In this document: piece by piece, positions 48,845-62,139 of the stretch
Position numbering within the stretch: position 1 is the stretch's first letter
Layout of the letters: each line of letters begins with the position of its first letter
Assembly: GCA_016785225.1 (NCBI GenBank)
Contig: JAFBJZ010000772.1
Span: 3,658,001-3,722,000, forward strand
Direction of reading: 5' to 3'
DNA: 64,000 nt
Origin: Psettodes erumei
Lineage: Eukaryota > Chordata > Actinopteri > Pleuronectiformes > Psettodidae
Translations under genes and position numbers: made by a program
Notes under the pieces: model-generated
What the model saw: only the letters and a program-made list of their open reading frames with translations
Told to the model about the DNA's origin: nothing
Databases searched by the model: none

Positions 48845-51796
48845 TACACTTTGATTCATTGGTTTTCCAATAAAAATAAAAAAAAACTGCAAGCATATTG
48901 AATTGATGCCTTTTCAAAAATGCAGTGTATTTTATGTATTGGCTGTCTGATTCCTTTGTAAGATTTATATCAAAACAGTTTAAGTTGAACCTCAAAGTTG
49001 TAATAAATACACAGAAACACTGACTTGTGGAAGGCCAGTAAACATCCTTCTTATCTTAATATTTCATACATAACAGCAGAACAACAGAAGAGTTCTCCAT
49101 TTTTAATGACCTAAGGGGAGGTTACTACGGAACCATGAGCGGGTTATAGTACAAACAAAGTTTTGCATTTCATGACTATTTATGATGTTGTCTTTCAGTT
49201 GATTTGGAGTATATCTTATGGAATGACAGAGAAATGGGTGATTGAGAAACTAAATAGTAGATATGTTTAGAAGTGAATAAAAACAATAAAAGCCTGTCAG
49301 ATATTTCTTACAGGTTGCAAAATGCTTTTAATATTAGTTTGTGAGGGTAGAAATGTGTTATGCCATACAAGTTCACCTAGACTTAAAAAGATGGTTGGAT
49401 GATATATTGTCCAAGGAGACCTGTCAAATTGTATGATCTATCATCATGTATATCTTTTGTGGCTAACCACAGATAATACAAAGAAGAAACAACGTTATCA
49501 TTTTTCCTATGTGAGGCTTTTCAGTGAGTGTCTCTCAGTTTATTCCAGATGCTATAGTATGTGTAAAAGTAAAACAGTGTTAGCAAATCAATACCTTACA
49601 AAAAAGCCTCACATGTTGTTATGTCAGGCACAAGGCATCTTCCCTTGGGACCCTAAAGAGCAATAGAGGACCATTCAGTGTGCATCGTCATCATCCAGAG
49701 CTATTGAGCTGAACCTAGAAGTCAATACAGGGCAAATGGCTTTCATTGTGTTCCGATGGTTCCCAAAAGAATTTGGAAGACTGCGCAAATAATCCACTTT
49801 CAGATGACTGCTGTGTCTTCATGTTCCAGCGTCAAGCAAATTCAGACAATTTTTAGAAACACAACAGCTTGCAAAGCCTTTCAGAGCTGAGGATACATTT
49901 TAAAGGAAGAAAGATGCCACAGGTGAAAATGAGATGGCTAACAGGTAAGTACCTCTCCATGCTATACAGCCATTAAGCAGCTTCAATGAACATTAATCAA
50001 ACTAAATTAAGCCTCATACAGTGAAACACTGACTGTATACTTTGTTATATAAACAACCAATATCAGTTCTGTATACTGTATATGTATATAATCTCTATAT
50101 GTCTGATGCTATAGATGAGGTTACTTTGTGTACCTGTTCAGATGTTGAAATAATACTGAAGTACTCCTATGTTTGCTGGCTTAATGATTCATTTATCATT
50201 CAACTCTGCAGCAAAACAAACAGCTGTTAACATCATGCTCTTGCTCCCCCTGTTCATTCATCTTGTATTCTGTTGTTTGTCCTTCAGTGGCAGAGCTGCT
50301 CTTGTCTTAACTCCTTCTCAAGGTCAGTTAGAAAATGAACATGGCGGATTACCACTGATGAATTTCCATTTATTGCTGTGAAGTACTGTGACAGAGGGTT
50401 TATAGTTGGTGACTCAACATTCAAGTCAATTACTGAGTGAAAAAATATCACAAACACTGAGGCACACGGAGGCAAATTCACTGCCCTTGGTATCCTAGAC
50501 ATTTGGAGTAATGTATCTGGACTCTCCAAGTTTTGGTTAGCTACTGTATTGCCTGTGAATCCATGATGATGAAACTTTGGCTGAAACCATAGCTGAGCTT
50601 TTAAAATAATGATGAAACCACAATGATAGCAAAAGAAGGGAAAGGGCCAACTCTGATTTACCAATCATTTCCTCACAGAAACAGCATTTCCAACATCAGT
50701 CTTGCATCTTCATCCCTGCCACAGAAAAAGTCCCTGAAAAAGTGAGTCATTAAATTAGATATACACGTTAAAGTCACATTTCTGTGACTTATTAATGATA
50801 GTTAATTAAATAATCAATATTTGCACCAATTAATTACGCTCTGCAGTTTAACAGTGTCTCCTTCAGTCTCTGATGCCATTTAAAAAGAGACCCAATCAAT
50901 TAACTTTCACAATAATGAAATAAATGAAGGATGACATGTTTAGCTCCTTCATTGTCAGGGCCTTGTATTGTTCAGGCTGCCTCACTGTTATGTGGTCATG
51001 GCCTGGGACACTTGAACAGAACAGAGCCATTGGTAGTTATAAGCACTTTTACTTTTCGCTCCATGAGTCAAAATGTCTGCTGCGAAAAAATTATGGTTTG
51101 TCAGAATATGTTACCCACTGTCATTTTCTGTCAATATTTACTAGCCCATGAGATATTTTTATTCCAAGTTGCAGGCTCTACTGTAATCTAAGGTAGCCAG
51201 TTTTAGGGGAGGAAAGTCAAGTGTACTGTTTAGGCTGGTTATGCGAGCTATATGATTTAAATATAAAACATAAAGCAGTCAGTCCAAACTCACCTCACAC
51301 ACGTATACACTGCTAGTGTCATAACTGAGTGAAATACTACAACCAGTGGTGGGAGGAAGGCACATCAGCCGTATTCAGGGCAGGGTGAAGCGGCTTCAGC
51401 TTATGTAGGTGTCAATCTTTGTAAGTGCAAGTTCCTCGGTCATTATGGAAATATCTCTCATCCATTTCCTATAAAATGGTTATGTTCCTATGACTGCATG
51501 ATGAGTGGAGGCCCCCCTGCCCATTAATGAATGTAAAAAAAAAACACACAAAAAACTAAGCTGTTTGGTAGAAGGTCCTTGCCGCTCCCTTTTTCTTTCT
51601 CCTACCATCCTCTCATCTTGGGCCATTTACCCCAACCCCCTCTCTCTGCTTCTTGTAGCCTTGGGCTAAAGTGTGAGTACTGCGGTGATTTAGAGGCACA
51701 CATTAAACTCTGTCATGCGCAGACAGAGCAAGACAGACATAGAAAGACAGAGACAGTGGCAGAGGCAGAGGAGGGCTAGTAAGTAAGATATAGAAA

Positions 51797-51816
51797 GTGT
51801 GTGTGTGTGTGTGTGT
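51797..51816. repeat. (GT)n microsatellite
   Basis: Ten perfect GT units. Confidence 0.9.
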
Positions 51817-52906
51817 TTGTACATGTTATGCTCATACATTATCACACAGATGCATTAACCAACCAAGATTCATCTTAATTTCATTTCAGCATGTCAATCT
51901 GCTCAACCCAAGAACATCCATCATTATTATTAGCTCTGAACTGAAATATATAAATATTAATGCTACCAACATGAATTTATAAATCCATAGTAGGAGAGAG
52001 CTCATTTTACACCTCTGCCACATTTCAATGCAGACACCAGCTTCTTCCACACTCACCTCCCCATGGGAGACATGGGGAAAGGAAGCACATATGTATCTGT
52101 GCTGTAAATGGGAGGGGCTAATTACTTGTCATGGGCAAGGGGGTAGCAGGAGAGGGTCAGATGTCCAGTAAAGAAATGAATGGAGACAAGAGATACTGAA
52201 AGGGTGGTGAAGTGAGCAGAGAAAGTCACAGCATTAGAGACATGAGAGTGTGGGATGCAGGCAGAGAAACAGCGAAGACAGCAGGAGAGGGACAGTACTG
52301 GAGAGAGAGGGGGAAGGATTTTCAGTGTGAGCCAATAGTCAGTCTAAAAATACCCTTGATGATATATACATGTACGTCTGGGAGCATTCAAATGAATGAG
52401 TGAGTGTGTATGTGTGTAGGCGCAATGGGGAAAGAGGGGGAGTGAGTGAGTGCCTGTGCCCAGCATTGGACAGACTAAATTTATTAAGTTTTATTTACAA
52501 TAGTGCTGAATCTCAAGTCTTTCAGAAAAATGACTCAAATAGTGAGTGAGTGAGAATTTTTTCAGTGTTCAATACAGTCCAGAAATCTGTCTCTCAGTGT
52601 GTGTTCTGGTTCGTTACTTTCGGTCTCTGTGCCATGATCCGCACTGCTGTCAGTAGGGTCACATTAAAATCAGTTGTAGGTTTATGTGCAACTGTGTACC
52701 TCCTCATTTCGTGTGTGTGCGTGTGTGTTTGTTGTCGCCTGTTAGAGCGGCATCTCTCCCTTCACGTTAAGAGCAAATGAGCAGGGTGACATGCAGAGCA
52801 GCTATCTTTGCTGACAGCCCACGTGTGAGTGACATGATAAGGGATTTGTCAGGTGGCCCTCTAACTACATGTTACATTTATAGACAGGAGGATGATAGGA
52901 GAGGAG

Positions 52907-52931
52907 TTTTTTTTTTTTTTGGGGGGGGGGG
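52907..52931. repeat. T14-G11 homopolymer junction
   Basis: Fourteen T residues directly abut eleven G residues. The G-run alone is prone to polymerase slippage, so its length is uncertain. It lies just before the CpG-rich block. Confidence 0.9.
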
Positions 52932-52964
52932 ACTGTGCCACAAAGCAAAACAGGTGTGTGTCAA

Positions 52965-53440
52965 AGCTAAATGACTGGGCAGCAGACAGGCAGTAGCGTC
53001 AGCAGTAGCGGGTGGCTGTAAAAGACTACTCGACGCAGTCCCACGTTTACATTTACATGCCGATCCAACGGCGTTTGCACGTAATTTGGGATTATCCGGC
53101 TACTACCAGCATCTGTTGTGAAACAACACACTCGTCTGCGACCAGTGCATCTGGCATGATTATATACAAGAGGGAGAGTAACATACCATAATATCTCGCA
53201 TGGGGAGGGCGTCAGAGGCAGCAGGGGCACCGTGGGGGTCCTTGAGGCACATAAATCGGCTACAATAAGAATCGGAACAAAGTAAGCCACGAGTCCTCGA
53301 ATACCTGTGGCGTTCACGGAAGGGGAGTGAAGGGACCAGGACCGGGGCGTGCACGGAGTGGCAGACAGAGAGCACGCCCCGACACACCTTTCCACTTCCA
53401 TAGCGCACCTTCCTGAAGTGATTGGCTAACAACGAACCGA
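52965..53440. promoter_or_regulatory. Isolated CpG-rich block, candidate promoter or exon
   Basis: About 475 bp with many CpG dinucleotides (about 25-30 by eye) inside CpG-poor DNA. On the minus strand it starts with a CCAAT box (tagccaatcac, near 53430), an ETS-like AGGAAG and two GGGGCG boxes. A donor-like CAG|GTATTC follows near 53304. On the plus strand a donor-like AAA|GTAAGC lies near 53284. The 144-codon minus-strand ORF inside has no recognisable domain. This could be a CpG-island promoter for a non-coding or alternative first exon (possibly a distal lrrc4 start), or a young GC-rich insertion. Undecided. Confidence 0.4.
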
Positions 53441-56020
53441 TTAGTAATCAGTATTAGTAAGGGAATATATAAATACATATATTGTCCCTGCTATATGGGC
53501 AGTGTACAGGAAAGCTTTTATTTGACAAGTGGCAAACCCTTTTTTTGTATTAAATCTGTGATGTGAAATGTTGACACTGGGGGAAAAAGACTCTACCAAT
53601 GATGTTACTTGTTAGATAGAATCACTGAAATCTCTACTAACTATTTATTTATTAGCAGCAGAAGTGCACTTAAGATATATTCTTACTGGTTATTTAGAAT
53701 GCAAGTATCTAATTATCATTGTTATCTAATTATCCAACTACCATATTCAAATTGGGCAGGGCAAACAGGGCAAATGACAAAAAAGAGAAATTTTATCTTG
53801 TCTCACCAACAAATATAGAAGGATTATAAGTTTCATTCACAGAACAAACTCAAATGTGGTGAGTAAAAGAGTGGGCTTAAGGGGTGTTTTTGTGTGTAAA
53901 TGTGTGTGCATTTGGGACACTGCCTGCAGTCGAGGTCAGAGTTGTACATTGGTGCTCTAGTAAGCAGACAGGACACACGTGTCCTTTCCTCCGCCAACAC
54001 TCATTAACACTGCGTGGCCCTTTAGACGGCAGTGTTTAGCATTCTGTAATGAGTTTTTCTCTGGAGCAGCAGGCTTGAATGTCACTCACAGTCAACTGCA
54101 GTTTGAGCTGGGAGGTGGTGATATGTGTGGGTGGAGCAGCGGGCACTGCGTTTGAGCCTGTTTTCTGATGACTGAAAATAAAGTAAGCAGACACTAGACG
54201 CCTCTTTTGAAAATGGGGTGGGGGGGCAGCAGAAAGTGAGAGTATTACAGCTATCATTTTGGGGACATGTTCTCAGTATGCTCTCTGGACAGACCGAATG
54301 CCAAAATAAATGCCACAGACAGTGTGCATTTTCTGTGGGCATGGCCTTTTAGGCTAGACAGTCCATTATTCAATTAAGAGCCATGGAACCCTCTGGCCTT
54401 AAATAAAACCCAAAATTGGATCCAAGTTTGCAAGCCATGCATCGCACAATAAGAGGGAGTGACATTTTTATTGTATAACCTTAAGCTGATGAGGTTGTGC
54501 AACAAAACAACCCCATCTTGACATTTCTTTGTCACGCTGGTGTAAACAAACGCGGGATATAAAACATGAAAATGCCTCATGGCCTGCCCGTATACATACA
54601 CAGAATTAAACAAGGGATCCTGGAAAATGCAAACCAACTTGTATTTGGATTTAATGGCATGTTAGTAGCATTTTACCATGCTAAAGTGATGCACTTCCAC
54701 AGCATGTGTGTCCTACGAACCATATTTACTGAAACCTCTTTTGGCAGTGCAAATAATGACGGTTCTTTCTCAAATGCAAATGCAGAAGAACAGTATGACA
54801 GTGTTCAGAAACTGTCATTTCGTGGTTTCTTGGTTTCTTTGATCAATATTGCCAATTTTTAACCTTTTTTCTTTCCCCCAACAATAAAGATTGTTTTCCA
54901 GTGTCCAATTAATTGTCCATTTCATGGTGTCTCAACCTAGACTTTTCCTGAATTCATAAGTAATTCATAAGAGGGTTATATCCACGATTAACTTTTCTGT
55001 TTACAGTTCAGAAAGAGGTCTTTTAGCATCTGTGCAAGCGTTTTAGTACTCTCCATGGATTGGAGGGATCAAGGTGAAAATCTGAGAAATAGTCGCTTCA
55101 GTGATTTAGGGTGTGCATGTTTCTGTGTGTCTGAACTGATTCATTGTGGGTGTCATCACATGCTCACATGTTTTATGTATCATACCGTCTGTCTGAGTGT
55201 GTGTACTGTATACAGTATGCGCTTGTGTCTTTGCTTCACCGAAATAAAGTGTGGTCAAGAGTGTCAAGGGTGTGTATCGTACTCTCGTTAGTGCAAGTGG
55301 TCAAGCGTGGAATAATTAGCAGTAATGTAATTCACACTGTCACCTCTCATTACTTTCAGAGTGCAGGATCTCCCCCACTCTTGCCCTTTATCCCCTCTTT
55401 TCTCCCTCTTTCACCTTTTCTCTCTCCTGTCCCTTTTTGTTACCCCATCGCTCTTTGCACACTCTCTGCACGACATCAAATAACACACAGTCTGTTTCCT
55501 GTTCTCTCTTCACCCTACCTCCTTCACTTCTTTCCTTTCCCCTAACCTTGGCTCTCTTCTACACTGTTAGTCCATTTCATTCTCATCACCTTTCTTCCCA
55601 TCAACTTTTTTCTCTCTCAGCACTTTAAGAATTATTTAACTTTTCCCAAGTTGGACATTCTCAATTCTCTTGTTTTTGCTGTAAGGCCCTCGTCACACCA
55701 GCAGAGAGCATTTAAGATGTATATCAGCAAATTTCTTTAATTGCAACTGAATTGTCCTTATCAGTGGATTCCCTTATGAAGTCAGAGAAAGTCTTCATTA
55801 TGCTTTCATACAGTGCTCAGCTGTGGTGAACTTTGACCACTGGCCACTTGAAAACGCTCTTGACAGTGCTGACATGAGGAAACAGAGATAGCAGGAGGGT
55901 CCAAGACTGAAAGGAGCTATCACTTTAGCTTTTAAAACACTGGCTTTAGAAATTATCCTGACTCCTTCATTTTTTTTAACTCTTTTGTGTTGCAAATTTC
56001 ATTTTAAATGGATACATTTT
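53441..56020. other. Non-coding region, no gene recognised
   Basis: AT-rich, with pyrimidine-rich DNA at 55370-55620 and a 14-bp palindrome TACTGTATACAGTA near 55205. No gene recognised. Confidence 0.55.
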
Positions 56021-56107
56021 ATTTTTGCAAATTTGCCCAAATCAAAAGCAGAAATCTCTCTTTTACACAAGTTTTCAGACCCTTTGTGGTGGCACTCCAC
56101 ATTGTGG
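56021..56107 (+). mobile_element. Tc1-like transposon fragment (5' leader only)
   Basis: 'tttttgcaaatttgcccaaa', then 'cttttacacaagttttcaga' and 'ccctttgtggtggcactcca' follow the 5' non-coding leader of fish Tc1-like elements (the 'ttacataagtattcagaccc' region). No terminal repeat or coding part remains. It covers part of the same leader seen in the copy at 13937-14480. Confidence 0.65.
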
Positions 56108-56425
56108 CCAGCATGAGGATGTTCCTGGCCAGCTAGCAAGTTATTGTTTAGCTTGCCAGCTATAGTAAATCACAAACTTCCCCCCAAGTAATCAGCTGCA
56201 GCTCCACCTATTCCACAAGGACACACAAATTATATTTGTTGTGGTACTTTCTGGTTTGTCCATGCACTAAGGCCAGCTAAAACCCCTGTTTCTTTAGCTT
56301 TTGGCTTAGCTCCTTTACCATTTCACAGCTCCACTTATTCTCACCCTTTCTATCATTTGTGCTATTTCTTGCATAACCTTCATTCTATAGACAAATCATT
56401 TCTTGGAGTCTGTGTGTATGTTTGG

Positions 56426-56432
<7 letters not shown>

Positions 56433-56475
<43 letters not shown>

Positions 56476-56490
56476 GAGAGAGAGAGAGAG
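56433..56490. repeat. Compound (GT)n(AG)n microsatellite
   Basis: About 19 GT units followed after 'aa' by about nine AG units. Confidence 0.95.
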
Positions 56491-59400
56491 CGATGAAAGG
56501 AATGTCAAGGCTGAGTGAAGGCAATCTGTTTCTGCTGGCTATTATTCATCTGAGAAAAATTACTGACTAATACATCTATAATATGTGGATAATGTGTTAT
56601 TACATAAGGAATCAATATATCAAGAGCAAGCAACAAATAGTGAGCAGAGTTATATATGTATATATCCTTTGTACTAGATCTTGCCTACATCTATGCCTTT
56701 GCATACCTGAACACTTTGTAGTATTTAAGGGAAACAGTAGCATGCCCATGTGAAAACCTGTCACTTACAAGGACATCGGTAAAATGTGAGCAATACATGG
56801 AGAAAAATCTTCCTTGGTGCTTCTTGTCTCTTAAAATTGGATAATGAGACATGAAGAGGATCCCACTCCACCAGCCTCATGCATTATTTCACCTTCATTA
56901 GGGCGTTAGTCGAAGAGTGGTATTGGGCCAAAGCGAGGTATCAGAGGGAACAGGGATAAATTAATGGATGAGAAAGAGAGATCGAGAGGATGGCACAAAT
57001 TAGGAGTGACATACTGTGCTTTTTCTTGTCAAAAGATTTTAGAACAAAGGGAAGTCATTCAAATGAGTGGTGCTTTCAAAAGACAAACAATAGCGTTCAA
57101 AATGCACCATGAGATCAAGCGATGGTCTGCCAAACATCACTCACGGCTCTTTTTTGGTGCAGTGTCACTGCGTGTGTGTTTGTCCTTTCTGATGGCTGAG
57201 GTAGACTGAGGACATGTACGTGAGAGACACTGTAAAGGCAAGTCCAGCAATAAGTCATGATTGATTTTGTCCCCTGCCAGTTGGAGGAAGAGACAAACAC
57301 ATTCCCCACAGGGCCTAGAGAGATAGATTGTGTACCAAGAATGCCATTGTTACTGAAAAGCACATTTTCCCTGACAAGGCAATGCTATTTCTCCTCCCCC
57401 TCTCCTCCTTTCTCACAATGACAAATACTCTTAACCTGATAGATGGTATTGTTCCCAATCACAGATCTCTCTTTCTCTTTGTTTCTCTTTACCCCATACC
57501 AAATACACAAGTACATATACAGTAAACAAGAACAAGCGTGTTAACAGCGGGGCCACATACCTCCCGCAACGTTTATCACAGTCAGCAGGGACAGCGTTTA
57601 AGCTGGACCGAACCTGATACACCCACGGAGGGTTTATGCTGAAATGAGAGGGGATCTTAAATCCTTTGTTTATGAAAGAGGGGTGGATGTAAAAAACACG
57701 ACAGTCTTGACGCCAGGAAAATGTAAGAACATCATAACACAAGGAGAACAATAGGCTCTGTGTTATGGAGAGAGTTTTTTAGGCAAGGTATTTCAAGGAT
57801 GTTTTTCCAAATTACAAATTAAAGTGTATATGCACAACATCTTAAAAAAATCATCTGAACAACTTTTTTTGGAATAACTTCAAATATCCATTGAAATATT
57901 TCAGAAACTACCTGACCGGTAAAACCTCCGAAATAAGCAATGCAACTGTAAGGTATTCAGTTCTTGAGTTCTCCAGTCATCAGGCTGGAGTGGTTAGAAC
58001 AAAAGCTGTGTGGGCCGACACAGCCACATTGTCACCATGCAGGATGCTTGCTGTGTTTTCTCATCTGCCAGTCAACTCCTGTTGATTACAGCTGGCTGCT
58101 AGGAAGAGGAGAATTTATCAGAGCTGTCAGATCACTATGGAGATCATCTGATCAGGCACATGAGCACAACTCACTGACACACAATTTATGCAGAATATGC
58201 ACAGAAAATCTGTTACATTGCTAGATACGTATGTCACTTTTGAAAGTTGCTTAACCTTCACGAAGTTGCCTTCTGTCCACCGAATGGTGTGTTGACACCA
58301 GCTTAGACTCGAAGCGAGCGAGTGCGGAGCTAACTTTGTCTTGAAAGCACAAAACAAAGCACATAGTTTGCAGCAAAGTGTTGCTTTAGGTAATGGTTTA
58401 TTGTGTATCAAATCATGTGGTATAACTGATTATTGATGAACTGAAGTGTTGCTTTTGTGTAGACCATTTTGGGTGAGCCCCTACAGGTACGTGGGGTTAT
58501 TATCTTAAACGCAAAGCTGGTTCAGTGACAAAGTCGACAAACTGCTACACACTGGCAAGGGGTTGAACCCTTGGGGTTCAGGGTTGTGCTATACAGCTAT
58601 GGATTTCTGACTGACACTGACTTATGAAACTGTTCTCTGTGATTTTTAGCTGTTTTTTCTGTCCTTGAATAGCACACAGTGAGATTCATAAGAATTTTCC
58701 CTGACCTCAACCAAGTCCTTTCTCTGCCAAAGCATAACCATTAAAAACTTAAATCTTGCTTTAGTTGCTAAAAGCATATTGCATTGTAAAAGAGCGAAAT
58801 AAATGAAATATGTAGTCAGTGAACATTTTGCAGCTATGTGTTGTTGTGAATGCATAAACATAATCTTTTGTTTACAGTTTAAACATCTTTAATAATTGTG
58901 ATATTGGATATATAACTGTCACTGTTATGTCATTACTGACTTCAAGATTTCTCATCCCAAAAGTGAAACTATTGCTCTACCAGGGTTGAAACCTATGACC
59001 TCATTTTTGGCTCACAATTTTGCTCCCAATACTAGATTAATGTATTCTATTCATATTATAAACCACAACAGTGGCCTGTGAAAAAAATGATACGATAGCT
59101 TTTGCTGAGGGTCATTAATATTCACATCCTTTTAACAAAATAATTTGAATGCATGCTGGCAGTTTTATAACGATCATGCTATACAATTTCCCAGTATTTA
59201 GTTAGATTAATATCACCGCAGTGCTCCACTATGATCATAAAGATGGTTTTTCTTCATGTGTTACAGTGGTCACACAAAATAAAGTGCAGTATTTATCAGA
59301 GGATGCAAACTCGAGGACCGCTGCCTCTCCAAACCACCATATCCATTATCCTGCCACATTTTCTCCAAACCCGAGCTAAATATGGAATATCATTTTTCTT

Positions 59401-62107
59401 GTTGAAGAAATGTCATGGGAGCATGCCTTTCCTATTCTCTGCCACTCCTGGCTTAATTAGAGTTCTGTAATTACTGCGACTGCAATTTCTGGGTTGAGGA
59501 GATGGGTTGTGTAGTGTGAGTTGGAAAAGGAAATCCTCTGAGCTTTCATGCTAAGCAATGCTAGATACTTTCTCTTGGATGCAATCATGTAGTAAAGCTC
59601 CCCGCAGTCTAATCTCTAAGTGAAGATAAATTGGGGTTGGTTTGTCCCATTATCAAGGCTTATTTTACCATTTTTAATCCATTTTAATCAATAAGGATGC
59701 TGACATTTATAATAACTCAAAGGTCTGACCTGCAGCACACCTCCTGATCGTGAGAGTCAGACCATTATCTACCAGAAACACTGGCACTTGGCCAGAATGC
59801 AGCCACGCAGATGGAACAGGTAGAACTATTTTTTATGCTTTATTTTAAGTGCCTAGAGAGGAGTAGGCCAACTCTGGGAAGATAAGCCGATTGTGTATTA
59901 TGCTGTCGGGCTGACGATGATGCAATCTCAAGCAGTGAACTCTCCCTCTGTTTTTTAATTTCCCTCAAGCATCTGTTTCTAAATGGGGGTTTTATCCTTT
60001 AAAGCTGAGACACTTTGTAACCTTCAGCTGTTTTATTCTTTTCTAAGCGCTAAGCAGGATAGCCAGAGGGAGCGCGCTGCTGCCCGGACACTGTATGCTC
60101 TTCGATATGGGTAATTACTGTTGCAATCGGTTCAACCCATCACTAACCCTTCACTTAATATGGAGAGGGGGAAACTGGTGAAAACATTACATTCACTCAG
60201 TCAGCTCCTAAACAGGCACACTGTGCATGCCTTTACAAATCTATGTTAAATATAATGCATGCATATGATAATTACTGTTGGCACCGTATGTTGTAGTCTC
60301 CATTTCAATTTAAATTATTCAAATCCAGCATTTCTTTTTGTCTTTTTTTCTGTGAATGGTTTCAGTGAAGCTCTTTTCCCACATTGCTATTGCTGATTTC
60401 AGTTTCAGCCCTCACAGAAGATGTCAATTTGTAGTACAATGCCTGAGCCCACTTTTTCGATCATTTGCTCTATGTGTATTATATGTTGACAGCTCATTGA
60501 ACCACAGGATGTCATATTTGTGAGCCTTTTCAAGCAAGGTAAAAGTGATATGGATCTACTTCAGAGAGAGATAGGGAGAGAGTGAAAAGGAATCTACTCA
60601 GACTGTAAATTGTAATTTTCCAATCCCTGCTATTAACTTCATTTCTTACAACTTACATTTCAAATGCTGAAGGGTTTACAAATGAACTTGTGTGAATGAA
60701 CCGAGTGAATGTTAGGCTAGATATTCCAGTCAAAAGATTTTTTGTTTTGTTTTGTTTTTTTTTAAATCTTTTTTAAATCTGTAATTCAATAAAATCTTTG
60801 AAACCTTTACCATTGGATCTTCTGTTACTTTTTGTACATAGTATGAATTTTGTCATGTTTTAAAAGCACTAAAAAAGGCAGATGATGCCATAGTTTGCTA
60901 AACACATTTGTGCTTGGCTTTACATGTACCCTGATACTGCAGTTCACACCTCATCAGAATGTATCCCTGCTGCATCTCAAGCGAGATCATTAGATTTTTT
61001 TTTCTATCAAGGCAAAGGCTTTTCTGAGGTGTCTGACAGATAATGTGGCAGAGTTCACTTCACTCCATCTTGCTTTAGATATTTCTTGTGCCATATACTA
61101 CGAAGTCTAAATGGTTCTTCAGCATTATCAGACGTGTTATCATCCCTACTTTCCTCTGTTATCACTGAGGGCAGAATTTGTCCAGCCCTGCTTAATTATG
61201 AGATGTAGGTTACCATATACTACACAGTAAAGCTTTATCACAACCAACTCATATACTTATGTAATATCTAAAAAACAAAAATGAATGCATAAAAAGAGCT
61301 TTTAAAATTGGCTGCAATAACATATAAAGGTTAATTTCCTGTTCTTGAGGATTCTTCTTTTGAGCTTTAAGTAGTATGAAGCTTTGTACATCCAGACAAA
61401 GTTGCTCCCCCACCATCTGACTTAATCTACAGTGGATGTCAGCAGTTCTCACATTTTGAGGACAACATGGGACAAGTCCTGCCTTTCTGAGTTATGTGAC
61501 AGTTTGTCAAAAAGTTTTTTAATGCAAACTGAAAGCAGATCTCCTCCAGAAACTGTCCCACCATTTTTGCACCTGAATTTGCAGATGACCCCATTTTCGT
61601 GATTGTTTTTCATTGGTTGTGAAGTGAGACAGAATATTATCACTGGATTTCATTTAATGTTTTCTAAAACTCCTGCTTTTTGATTTTGCTTTTTTTCATC
61701 CGAAATGGTATTGATATACAGACCTCTTTTGTAAATCAGATGTCTTCCTTTTTTTTGAAAGAAAAAGACATAAAAAGGATGCTCACATTTTGCTGAGGGT
61801 CACAGATTTTTCTGAATTGTTTTGGGGAGCAATCACGATAAAGCTGAACTGACTATATGCTCACTTCACTCCACACTTCAACCACAGTTACTGTATGACT
61901 CGCAGGATAACTAACATTTATAAATGAGTTTAAGGTCGCCAAGCCATTAAAAAGTACTTTGAAGCTCCATTTAAGAAAAGATGGTGCTATAATCTGCTGC
62001 TTGTAATTTAAAAGGGAAATAGGCTGTGTCACTGAACATTTATTTAAATTGATACAAATGTGGTTTTGTCAGAATGAGGCAGTGGTTATTGCAGTGCTAT
62101 ATCTTTG

Positions 62108-62139
62108 TATCTATCTATCTAGCTATCTATTTATCTATC
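62108..62139. repeat. (CTAT)n tetranucleotide repeat
   Basis: About eight CTAT/TATC units with two substitutions. Confidence 0.9.

Larger units (their letters stand above)
48574..52964. other. Non-coding region, no gene recognised
   Basis: AT-rich, with A11(CA)n at 48809-48844, (GT)n at 51797-51816 and a T14G11 junction at 52907-52931. GA-rich DNA at 51720-51780 and 52170-52320. No gene recognised. Confidence 0.55.

Noticed and set aside
52967..53401. 144-codon minus-strand ORF in the CpG-rich block
   Set aside because: No recognisable domain. The block is better described as a possible promoter or insertion; fewer stops are expected in CpG-rich DNA.
58555..58630. Possible tRNA or tRNA-derived SINE (minus-strand GGTTCAACCCC, B-box-like)
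   Set aside because: No convincing A box at the right distance and no cloverleaf could be drawn.
60060..60090. CTCF-like CCAGAGGGAGCGC
   Set aside because: Spacing in the core differs from the CTCF consensus, and a single near match in 64 kb is expected by chance.
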